Shown here: positions 1-6,586 of the stretch, in pieces
Numbering within the stretch: position 1 is the first letter of the stretch
Layout: every line of letters begins with the position of its first letter
Assembly: GCA_035317605.1 (NCBI GenBank)
Contig: DATHGT010000137.1
Span: 1 to 7,731, forward strand
From: DATHGT01 sp035317605
GTDB lineage: Bacteria > Methylomirabilota > Methylomirabilia > Rokubacteriales > CSP1-6
Direction of reading: 5' to 3'
DNA: 7,731 nt
Made by a program: the position numbers and the translations under genes
Notes under the pieces: model-generated
What the model was told of the DNA's origin: nothing
Databases searched by the model: none
Seen by the model: only the letters and a program-made list of their open reading frames with translations

Positions 1-2763
1 GCCCAGGCCGAACGCGTTGGGGAACGTGTCGCCCGACCGGTACGTCCGCGTGATCGCCACCGGGATGCGCCCGGGCAGCACCAGATCGGTCTTGCGCAGC
101 GTGAAAATGCCCGTGGCCAGATCCACCGGATCGGCCCCGGGCACTTCGTTGCCGCCCTGCGACGTCGGCCCGGGCTGTTGCCCCGTCCCCGTCTCCTGCG
201 GATTCCACAGCGCCGCTCCGCAGCAGAACTTCGGGATCCCCACCCCCGCGTCGGTCGTGATCGTCCGCCCGTCCGCGCTCACCGTCCCCGTCCCCGCGAT
301 CCGCCAGTCGTTCGGCGCCTCGCCCTTCCGCGGCGACTCGTCGAAGTACCACAGCGCCGCCTTCTCCCCCGGCGCCAAGCCCAGCTCGTTCGGCGCTTCG
401 AACGGCACCGGCTGCTGCGGCACGCCGCCGCCCCGCTTGCCGAAGTAGAACATGTACACGCTCGCGGCTCGCAGACCCGGCGGCAACGGCCGCACCGGCA
501 GCCGATCCGCGGGCACCGTCCGGATCGAGACCTTGGCGGCGCGCTTACCGTCCCATCCGATCACGTCATTGCCGCCTTCAAGGTGCAGCGCGACGCCTGG
601 CAGGTCGGGATCGGTCGCCACCGTCTTCTGCGTCGGGTGGATGGGCGTGAAGCGCTCGTGCTGGCGATGCAGGTGCGGCAGATACGGCAACTCGTTCAGC
701 TGATTCGCCACGATCGTCAGCGACACCGGAATCGTCGGGTACTTGTTGGCCGCGCTGCCCGCCGGATCGCCATCGATCAGCACGACTTGCTCGCCTGTCG
801 GGGGATCGAGCAGCAGGAAGTTGCCGTTGGCGTCAGTGGAAACCGTCACGTTGTCGAGAATGATCGCGACCCGAGCGAGGGACTTCCGGTCCGTGTCCAC
901 CACGCGCCCGGCCAACGCCGTCCGGCCGCCGGCCAGCACCGTCAGGGCCCCGGTCACGCTCGAGGCTTGGCCCCCGTCCCCGAGCGCGCGCACCGTGAAC
1001 GCCTTGGCCCCGATCGCCGCGTCGCGGGTCGCCTTGAGGAGCAGTTGCGCCGATTGCCCGGGCGCCAGTTGTGGAGGAATGAACGACGCGGTCACGCCGG
1101 ACGGTAGGCCGTCGACACTCAGACGCGCCGATCCCAGACGGGCAGGGCCGTTGGCCGCCTCGATGCCGTAGCTCGTCGTGCCGCCCTGGAGTACCGAGGC
1201 CGACGCGGGCGCCAGCGTCAGGTTGAAGCCCGGAGGATCGGCCGGGTTCGACAGGCTCGTCGACGTCGCCAGCGTGGAGGCGGGCTGGCCCGGGGAGGCG
1301 CCGGTCCCGATCACGACGGAGTGAGACAGCGCGGCGGGATTGCCCGCGCGGTCGCTCGCGATCACGCTCAGCGTGTGGACGCCGTCAGTGGCGCCGTCCC
1401 ACGTCGCGCTGGCGGTGACGGATCTCGCCGGCAGACTGGGCGTCGAGGTGACGCTCACCGGCCGGCCGTCGACAGTGACGGTGATCGAGGCCACGCCGCT
1501 GACGGCATCATCGGCTCTCAGACGAATCGCGATCGTGGCACCGGTTTGACCGCCGGGCACAGGAGACGGCCAATCGAGCGCGGGCGCCACGTTGTCGTGA
1601 ACGACCGTGGCCTCGGCCGCGCGTGAGACAAGCCCGTCGCCGCCGCGGCCGATCGCCCTGGCTTCGAGGGTCGTCGGCGCGTTCGCGGTCAGTGGAGCGG
1701 CGAGGTCGACCGCACCCTGCGCGTCGGCCGTTCCAGCGACGGTGCTGGCGCCTTCGACGACGACGGCCGCGCCGGGTTCGGCGGTGAGCGCGATGCTCAA
1801 CGGCGAGACATTCGTGTATGGCGGGATCGCGCCGAAGACCGGCGGTTTCGGGGCATGGAACTTGAGCACCCGTCCGGCGCTGCCGTCGGCGACGAAGAGA
1901 TGGCCGTCGGCGTCGAACGCGAGCCCTTCCGGATCCGCGAGCCCGGCCGTGAAGCGCGCGGCGGTGCCGTCGGTTCGGAGCTTCAGAATGCCCCGCGGGG
2001 AGACGGCGGTTGCCGTCATCGGTTCTCTCGTCGTCGCGAAGATCGCGAGGCGCGAATCGATGGCGAGACCGACCGCGCGCTGGCCGCGGCCGGGCGTGCC
2101 CACCAGGGCCACCCCTGCCGCGCTGCCATCGGCTGGAACCGTGATCGCGTAGACGCCGCCTGGCGACGAGCTATCCGATCGCCCCGTCGCTGCCGCGTAC
2201 ACGACATTATCGTGGACAGCGAGGCCCTGAAGTCCGACGAAGCCGTCCGCCAGCACGGTCGGCGCGCCAGCCGATGACTGACGCAGGATGACCTGGGACT
2301 CGAGAGCGCCAGCGCTGGCCTCGGTGTCGCCGGATGTCGACGCGCGAGCGGAGACGTAGAGCACCCCGTCGGGCCCGAGAGCGAGCCACCGCGGCCGCTG
2401 GACGTTGGCGAGGATCGCGGTGTGCGTTCCGTCGCTTTCGATGCGGACCACGCGATTCGCACCCTCCTCGCCGATCACGAGCCGCCCCGACGGATCGAAG
2501 GCCAGGCCGATCGGCCTATCCAGGCCCGAGGCGACGACCGCCCGCGAGCGATCCGGGGCGATCCTCGTCACGGTCCCGGCGAGGCGGTCCGCAACGTACA
2601 CGGCACCCTCCGCGTCGACGGCGATGCCCTGGAGATCGCCGAGCCCGTCCACCCACACCTCGACGGGCGCCAGCGCGGTGACCGGGTCGACTGGCGCCGC
2701 GCTGGTCGACGGGATCAGGGCGATGATCGCGAGGAGTGCCGCGAGTCTGACGCTTCGTCTCAT
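1..2763 (-). CDS. Large secreted NHL-repeat / Ig-like / Rhs-type protein, N-terminal 921 residues (3' end outside window)
   Basis: The frame is open without a stop from ATG 2763 to the window edge. I translated every line and found no frameshift. Residues 1-23 form a signal peptide (RR, then a hydrophobic core, ending near SAA). About 36-305 hold NHL-type beta-propeller repeats, seen as recurring phrases such as LQGIAVDAEGAVYVAD, IGLAFDPSGRLVIGEE and PEGLAFDADGHLFVAD. Ig-like beta-sandwiches follow at about 310-390, 395-487 and 514-610 (the last resembles NEW3/CARDB-like modules), then a carboxypeptidase-regulatory-like segment at 616-665. About 740-860 is a ZU5-like pre-Rhs region. Residues 873-921 match the DUF6531 entry to an Rhs shell (DPVDLATGIFTLRKTDLVLP, then TRTYRSG). 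Rhs proteins form hollow YD-repeat cocoons, often enclosing a C-terminal effector; that part is not visible here. The start follows a GAGGTGA ribosome site overlapping the previous gene's stop, so coupled translation is likely. Domain classes are confident; the cellular role is not. Confidence 0.9.
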   Translation of the reverse strand, partial: MRRSVRLAALLAIIALIPSTSAAPVDPVTALAPVEVWVDGLGDLQGIAVDAEGAVYVADRLAGTVTRIAPDRSRAVVASGLDRPIGLAFDPSGRLVIGEEGANRVVRIESDGTHTAILANVQRPRWLALGPDGVLYVSARASTSGDTEASAGALESQVILRQSSAGAPTVLADGFVGLQGLAVHDNVVYAAATGRSDSSSPGGVYAITVPADGSAAGVALVGTPGRGQRAVGLAIDSRLAIFATTREPMTATAVSPRGILKLRTDGTAARFTAGLADPEGLAFDADGHLFVADGSAGRVLKFHAPKPPVFGAIPPYTNVSPLSIALTAEPGAAVVVEGASTVAGTADAQGAVDLAAPLTANAPTTLEARAIGRGGDGLVSRAAEATVVHDNVAPALDWPSPVPGGQTGATIAIRLRADDAVSGVASITVTVDGRPVSVTSTPSLPARSVTASATWDGATDGVHTLSVIASDRAGNPAALSHSVVIGTGASPGQPASTLATSTSLSNPADPPGFNLTLAPASASVLQGGTTSYGIEAANGPARLGSARLSVDGLPSGVTASFIPPQLAPGQSAQLLLKATRDAAIGAKAFTVRALGDGGQASSVTGALTVLAGGRTALAGRVVDTDRKSLARVAIILDNVTVSTDANGNFLLLDPPTGEQVVLIDGDPAGSAANKYPTIPVSLTIVANQLNELPYLPHLHRQHERFTPIHPTQKTVATDPDLPGVALHLEGGNDVIGWDGKRAAKVSIRTVPADRLPVRPLPPGLRAASVYMFYFGKRGGGVPQQPVPFEAPNELGLAPGEKAALWYFDESPRKGEAPNDWRIAGTGTVSADGRTITTDAGVGIPKFCCGAALWNPQETGTGQQPGPTSQGGNEVPGADPVDLATGIFTLRKTDLVLPGRIPVAITRTYRSGDTFPNAFGLG

Positions 2764-2767
2764 CCCA

Positions 2768-2774
2768 TCACCTC
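2768..2774 (-). promoter_or_regulatory. Ribosome binding site of the NHL/Rhs gene, overlapping the upstream stop codon
   Basis: GAGGTGA on the minus strand includes the TGA stop (2770-2768) of the glycine-rich gene. Its GAGG core lies 7 nt before ATG 2763. The 4-bp gap between the two genes suggests translational coupling. Confidence 0.7.
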
Positions 2775-4198
2775 GCCGAGACGGTCACCTCGCGCCCGGA
2801 GCGCGTGACGAGCGCGAGCGCGCTCCGGCCGCTGCTGTGCGCGGTGACCCGCACGCGATCGACCGGTTCTCCATCGGCGTAGTACGGGCTCTGTCCATCG
2901 AGCGCCGCGATGGCGAAGGTGGCGGATGCCGTGACGACGGAAGGTTCATTGGTCGGAAGCGTCACGCTCGCGGTCGCCGTCGAGGACGTCAGGGTGCCGC
3001 TGAGCGGCGTGCTCGTCGCGGAGCTGGAGGCGCCCATGAACCCGACGACCGTCACGGTCAGCGCCGTACCGACCGGCACGTTGGCCGCGGCGATGTTGAC
3101 GGTCACCGGATTTCCCGTGGTGCCAGGCAGGACGACGTCGGGGGCCGAAAGCGAACCGGTAGGGTTCGCCGGGGTCGCCACGCCCGCGATCGACGTGATC
3201 TGGAGTGTCGGAGAGTTCGGCAGGACGACCGAGGTCGGAGGCCCGGAGCTGACGGCAGTGCCGGTACCTCCGGTGATCGTGACAGAGAGGGTATTCGTGA
3301 AACCTTCGATGCGCAGACGGCCAGCGCTACCGGGGCCTCCGTTGTTCCCACCAACACCTGCGCCGGCGCTGCCGCCCGCGATATTGATCGTGCCTGTGCC
3401 TGTGATCGTCGTCGCGATCAGCCGGACCGCGCCTCCACTGCCCCCACCGCTGGCGCCCGGGCCGCCGGTGTAACAGCAGGCGAACGCTCCGCCGTTGGCG
3501 AGAATGCTGCCGCTATTGGAGGTGATCGTGCCGGAGGATGCGATCAGGATCGCGCCGCCCCCGCCACCGCCCCCGCCACCCGTCGATCCGAAATTGGACC
3601 CACCGCCTCCACCGCCCGACCCTCCGATGAGGGGAAGAAGCGTGGTGTCGCTGTAAGCCCCGCCGCCGGCACCCGCCGTGCTCCCCGAGCCTGCACCGCC
3701 GTTAGCACCTACGGCGGAGAAGCCCCCGCCCCCGGCGCCGCCCAGTGGCCCGGTGCCACCTGTACCGCCGCCCGGCCCGCGACCGGTTCCGCCGGTCGTC
3801 GATACCGTCCCGGTGGCTCCGTTCCCGCCGTCGAACCCTCCCGGGCCACCAGCACCTCCGGTCGTTCCCGCCGCGGTGGTTCCCGGATAGGTCAGGACAC
3901 CGTTCGTGCCCTTGATGTCGATCGTGCCGGCAATCGTCACGTTTCCGGTTGCGAGGATGGTGACCGGCGTGTTCGTCGCGTTCCTGGTGAATTTCACGGT
4001 CACACCGGAGGGGATGTTGATCGTCGTGAAGTTGAAGACGCCGGTGGCCGGCAACGTGAGCGTCGTGTTCGCGGTCGGACTGAAGACGCCATCGGCGCCG
4101 GTACTCCCGCTGTTGAACGTTTGCGCCTGCGCCTGGGAGAGGCCATTGGCCCAGATCACGCCGCAGGCGACGAGCAGAGTCGCAAGCCGCTGTCGCAT
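2768..4198 (-). CDS. Exported glycine-rich protein (476 aa), function unknown
   Basis: Residues 1-25 are a signal peptide with a hydrophobic core and an AQA cleavage site. Residues 26-95 are a Thr/Asn/Val-rich beta segment (starting TFNSGSTGADG, with FNFTTINIPSG and VTILATGNVTIAGTIDI) that resembles one or more rungs of a beta-helix. About 112-292 is strongly glycine-rich, including runs of six Gly at 195-200 and nine at 207-215, a Cys pair at 241-242, and embedded strand phrases such as AILIA and AVRLIATTITGTGTINIAGG. Residues 325-476 form a Val/Thr-rich C-terminal beta domain. Proteins of this look recur as hypothetical glycine-rich secreted proteins in acidobacteria and deltaproteobacteria; I know no proven function. 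An in-frame GTG at 4222 gives 8 more residues, but ATG 4198 has a near-perfect ribosome site and puts the signal peptide at the terminus. It sits 20 bp after the upstream gene and 4 bp before the Rhs gene. A surface or matrix structural role is my inference. Confidence 0.85.
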   Translation of the reverse strand: MRQRLATLLVACGVIWANGLSQAQAQTFNSGSTGADGVFSPTANTTLTLPATGVFNFTTINIPSGVTVKFTRNATNTPVTILATGNVTIAGTIDIKGTNGVLTYPGTTAAGTTGGAGGPGGFDGGNGATGTVSTTGGTGRGPGGGTGGTGPLGGAGGGGFSAVGANGGAGSGSTAGAGGGAYSDTTLLPLIGGSGGGGGGSNFGSTGGGGGGGGGAILIASSGTITSNSGSILANGGAFACCYTGGPGASGGGSGGAVRLIATTITGTGTINIAGGSAGAGVGGNNGGPGSAGRLRIEGFTNTLSVTITGGTGTAVSSGPPTSVVLPNSPTLQITSIAGVATPANPTGSLSAPDVVLPGTTGNPVTVNIAAANVPVGTALTVTVVGFMGASSSATSTPLSGTLTSSTATASVTLPTNEPSVVTASATFAIAALDGQSPYYADGEPVDRVRVTAHSSGRSALALVTRSGREVTVSAR

Positions 4199-4202
4199 GT
4201 CG

Positions 4203-4211
4203 CACCTCCTT
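4203..4211 (-). promoter_or_regulatory. Strong Shine-Dalgarno site fixing the start of the glycine-rich protein
   Basis: Minus strand reads AAGGAGGTG, with the AGGAGG core at 4210-4205, 6 nt before ATG 4198. It lies inside the longer GTG-initiated version of the frame, so it argues against that start. Confidence 0.8.
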
Positions 4212-4218
4212 GAAGCTC

Positions 4219-5508
4219 TCACTGGACGGTGAAAACGTTGGTGCCTGTGCCCACCACGGTCGATGTGCCCGCCGGTGTCGTGATTCCCACGACGCGGTCA
4301 CCGGTCGGCGCGCCGCTGGCGATCGAGAGCCCCAGCGTCGCCTGCGTCCCATCCGGGCTGATGCTCACGATCGAGGTGGTGATGGTCGTGTCCGGAACGT
4401 TGTTTCGCAGGAACGTCACCTGGGTCCCGTCGGTGAAGTGGGCGCCCGTCAGCGTGACGGCCAGGCCCACGACGCCGCGCGTGCCCGCCGCGGGCGAAAC
4501 GCCGGTAATCACCGGACCGAAGCTGATGGACACGGGCGTGGTGGCGGCGATCGCCGACGGATCGCCGCCAACCGATACGCTGACCGAGGTCTGGAGGTTC
4601 TTGCTGACCGCGGTACCCCCGATCACGGCGCTCACCGATGTCTGAAGGCTGTTCGTGACCGACGTTCCCCCGCGGATCACGCTCACCGACGATTGCACGC
4701 TATTGGAGATCATCGGCTGAGCGAAGGTCACGCTCACCCCCTGGGCGGCGGAAGCGAATCGCGGGGCCATGACGGTGACCACCACCGATCCCGTCGCCGT
4801 GGGGTCGCTCTGGTCGATCGCGGCGATCGTCGCCACGAATTCCTGGATCATGGTCAGCGGCGCGGTGTAGAGCCCGTTGGCGGAGATTGTCCCCAGGCTC
4901 GCGTTGCCTCCGATGACCCCGTTGACCGCCCACGCGACGGGTGGCGGCGAGCCTCCGACACTCGCAGCACTGAACTGACGCGACGCGCCGGCCGAGATCG
5001 ACGGGGTGGTGGGGGTGACCGTCAACGGGCCGACCACGCGGAAGGGCGCTGGCGAAGCCGCCGAGCCGGCGGGCGCGGTCACCGTGATCGTGCCGTCCTG
5101 AGCCGTGGAAGGCACGGTCACCCGGAGCCCCGTGGATGAGGCGCTGGTGACGGTCGCGACACCGCCACTGAATGACACGGTGTTCTGGCTGGGGGTGGCG
5201 CCGAAGCCCTTGCCAAAGATCGACACCGTGCTGCCCACCCTCCCCTCGGCGGGGACGACCGCCGTGATGGAGACCGCCGCCAGTGGATTGGCGTCGATCC
5301 GCTGGATCGACAAGAGGTTGCCGACCGCGTCGTAGTTGTAGATCGCGGCGTTACCGTTGCCGTCGACCACGGCCATCAGGCGCCCGAGCCGGTCGTAGCC
5401 GTATTGCACGGGGCCGGCCTGGGGATGGGCGGGCGAGGCGACGAGGAGCAAAAGAAGCAGCGTGAGCTTCGGGATCAGCCAGCGGCGCGATGTTCGATGA
5501 ACGCGCAC
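4219..5508 (-). CDS. Exported YD-repeat and IPT/TIG-domain protein (429 aa)
   Basis: Residues 1-30 form a signal peptide: basic N-region, a Leu-rich core (LTLLLLLLVA), cleavage near HPQA. At 35-70 there are two YD repeats of Rhs type (YGYDRLGRLMAVVDGNGNA, then YNYDAVGNLLSIQR). About 78-158 is an IPT/TIG Ig-like fold (VVPAEGRVGSTVSIFGKGFG...). About 160-250 is a second Ig-like module with SAGASRQFSA and ISANGLYTAP. Residues 258-315 carry a 17-residue tandem repeat, and 333-429 is another IPT/TIG-like domain (ITGVSPAAGTRG...). IPT/TIG folds usually act as stalk or adhesion modules; the YD pair is far too short for a closed Rhs shell. The start is GTG 5508 with only a weak upstream AGG, so the exact start is less certain than the frame; no in-frame ATG precedes the signal core. 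It is the first gene of the minus-strand unit. A secreted or surface structural partner of the downstream NHL/Rhs protein is likely but unproven. Confidence 0.85.
   Translation of the reverse strand: MRVHRTSRRWLIPKLTLLLLLLVASPAHPQAGPVQYGYDRLGRLMAVVDGNGNAAIYNYDAVGNLLSIQRIDANPLAAVSITAVVPAEGRVGSTVSIFGKGFGATPSQNTVSFSGGVATVTSASSTGLRVTVPSTAQDGTITVTAPAGSAASPAPFRVVGPLTVTPTTPSISAGASRQFSAASVGGSPPPVAWAVNGVIGGNASLGTISANGLYTAPLTMIQEFVATIAAIDQSDPTATGSVVVTVMAPRFASAAQGVSVTFAQPMISNSVQSSVSVIRGGTSVTNSLQTSVSAVIGGTAVSKNLQTSVSVSVGGDPSAIAATTPVSISFGPVITGVSPAAGTRGVVGLAVTLTGAHFTDGTQVTFLRNNVPDTTITTSIVSISPDGTQATLGLSIASGAPTGDRVVGITTPAGTSTVVGTGTNVFTVQ
4580..4732 (-). repeat. Three 51-bp degenerate in-frame tandem repeats inside the IPT/TIG protein
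   Basis: Units lie at 4580-4630, 4631-4681 and 4682-4732, each exactly 51 bp. They encode 17-residue blocks, in protein order VSVTFAQPMISNSVQSS, VSVIRGGTSVTNSLQTS and VSAVIGGTAVSKNLQTS, with a partial fourth beginning VSVSVGGD. Spacing is exact but sequence has diverged, so the array is old. The regular VSV...GG...NSLQTS pattern suggests stacked beta-hairpins. Confidence 0.8.
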
Positions 5509-5683
5509 GTTGCGGACAACCTATCGCGAGTGTGACGACAGCTCCAAATAAAAAATTACCTTTCAGTTTATGAAACCAATTGTCGGTCGAATGCCCGCCG
5601 GCAGCAGCTCTCCTCGAGCGACGCTCATGGCCGGCGCGAGTCCACCGGAGCGAGCGCGAGAAAGGCTGATAGAATCCAGCGTC
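5509..5683. other. Divergent intergenic region with AT-rich island
   Basis: 175 bp between the divergently transcribed YD/IPT gene (minus) and the cysteine synthase family gene (plus). By hand count 5541-5580 has 11 G/C in 40 bases, against about 70% in flanking coding DNA, so promoter activity toward the minus-strand unit is likely. A weak minus-strand candidate pairs TTGGAG with TAGGTT at 18-nt spacing, ending shortly before GTG 5508. An open frame continues upstream of 5684 to ATG 5570, but its sequence lacks family similarity, so I treat it as non-coding. Confidence 0.5.
5667..5675 (+). promoter_or_regulatory. Extended -10 promoter, probably giving a leaderless transcript
   Basis: TGATAGAAT fits an extended -10 (TGn followed by TAGAAT at 5670-5675). 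Transcription would start roughly 7 nt downstream, at or 1-3 nt before ATG 5684. No Shine-Dalgarno sequence lies at normal spacing and no good -35 is visible. This supports both a leaderless message and the choice of start at 5684. Confidence 0.5.
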
Positions 5684-6586
5684 ATGCCGACGACCTGGGA
5701 CGCGTACCGGAGCGCGTTGCCGTCGATCGCTCACGCGGTGGGGCGGACGCCGCTCGTGCGGCTGAACCGGGTGGCCGCGGAAGCGCAGCCGCCGATCTAT
5801 CTCAAGCTCGAGTGGTTCGGGCCGAGCGGGAGCCTGAAGGACCGGATCTACCTGCACATGTTCGAGCGGGCGGAGGCCCGCGGCGAGCTGACGCGCGGGA
5901 TGCAGGTGCTCGAGTGCTCGACCGGCAACGCGGGGATCGCCTGCGCGTTCGTGGCCGCCGTTTCGGGCTATCCGTGCACGATCGTGATGCCGGAGGGGAT
6001 GAGCGACGAGCGCAAGAAGATCATGCGCGCCTACGGGGCGCGGCTGGTGTTCACGCCGGGCGGGGAGAGCGACGTCGACCTCTCGCTCGCGCGGCTGGAG
6101 GAGATCCGCACCTCCGATCCGGCCCGCTACTGGGTGCCCGGACAGTTCTCCAACGCCGACAACGTCGAAGCCCACTACCTGACGACGGGACCGGAGATCT
6201 GGGAGCAGTGCGGCGACACCGTGGGCGCATTCGTGGCCTCGCAGGGCAGCGGGGGCACGCTGACCGGCGTGGGACGTTTTCTCCGCGAGCACGATCCGCG
6301 CGTGCGGCTCTACGCGGTCGAGCCCGAGGAGTGCGCGCTGCTGGCCCGCCGGCAGTGGGGGCCGCACGGCATCGAGGGCATCGGCGACGGCTTCATCCCC
6401 GAGAACCTCGACGTCACCCATCTCGCCGGCGTGATCACGACCACGACCACCGTGGCTTCCAAGAATGGGCGTTCCCACCGCGGGGGATCCAATGACAAGC
6501 TATTGGAATTTGCAGCCGCCCTTCCACAGGCAAATGTTAGGGAGGTTGCCGTTGAATGTAGTCATGTAGTCGAGATATCCTGTTGA
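5684..6586 (+). CDS. PLP-dependent cysteine synthase family protein, C-terminally truncated (probably broken gene)
   Basis: A fold-type II PLP enzyme of the cysteine synthase/cystathionine beta-synthase family, which replaces the O-acetyl or hydroxyl group of a serine derivative with sulfide or another nucleophile. Numbered from ATG 5684: VGRTPLVRLN at 19-28; the Schiff-base lysine K52 in GPSGSLKDR; the substrate Asn loop STGNAGIA at 79-86 (most relatives have TSGNTG); VPGQFSNADNVEAHY at 151-165; the phosphate loop GSGGT at 188-192; HGIEGIGDGFIPENLD at 228-243. Similarity ends near residue 256 (position 6451). About 50-60 residues of the usual 300-320 are missing, including the Ser-containing loop that contacts the PLP ring nitrogen. 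The remaining frame to 6586 is unrelated and runs antisense into the M23 gene; other frames do not restore the family. Upstream in-frame ATGs at 5570, 5594 and 5627 are possible, but 5684 follows a -10 box and matches the family's N-terminus. Exact substrate unknown; the truncated product is probably inactive. Confidence 0.8.
   Translation: MPTTWDAYRSALPSIAHAVGRTPLVRLNRVAAEAQPPIYLKLEWFGPSGSLKDRIYLHMFERAEARGELTRGMQVLECSTGNAGIACAFVAAVSGYPCTIVMPEGMSDERKKIMRAYGARLVFTPGGESDVDLSLARLEEIRTSDPARYWVPGQFSNADNVEAHYLTTGPEIWEQCGDTVGAFVASQGSGGTLTGVGRFLREHDPRVRLYAVEPEECALLARRQWGPHGIEGIGDGFIPENLDVTHLAGVITTTTTVASKNGRSHRGGSNDKLLEFAAALPQANVREVAVECSHVVEISC
6452..6499. other. Junction between truncated cysteine synthase gene and M23 peptidase gene
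   Basis: After 6451 neither strand continues the cysteine synthase family. The M23 gene stops at 6500. The interval contains no transposase remnant, clear inverted repeat or convincing terminator hairpin. The bases just before it carry a short direct repeat (GACCACGACCACC), which could offer microhomology for a rearrangement. Confidence 0.5.

Noticed and set aside
178..1107. Plus-strand open frame of 309 codons
   Set aside because: Antisense shadow of the NHL/Rhs gene; Arg/His/Pro-rich product without recognisable domains.
3540..3870. Short repeated GC-rich blocks resembling an array
   Set aside because: They are glycine codon runs in frame with the glycine-rich protein; there is no regular spacer structure, so this is not a CRISPR array.
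2405..4213. Long plus-strand open frame (602 codons) opposite the glycine-rich and NHL/Rhs genes
   Set aside because: Its Arg/Gly-rich, low-complexity product is what antisense of high-GC coding DNA gives. The minus strand has signal peptides, domains and ribosome sites.
4199..4222. GTG 4222 as the start of the glycine-rich protein, giving a 4-base overlap with the upstream stop
   Set aside because: A near-perfect Shine-Dalgarno lies downstream of it at correct spacing for ATG 4198, which also places the signal peptide at the N-terminus.
5351..6478. Minus-strand open frame of 375 codons opposite the cysteine synthase family gene
   Set aside because: Overlaps strongly conserved coding sequence on the other strand and part of the YD/IPT gene; the product shows no family features.
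6452..6586. Frameshift as the cause of the cysteine synthase truncation
   Set aside because: Neither other frame after 6451 resumes the family (no SSGA-type loop), so sequence is missing or replaced rather than shifted.
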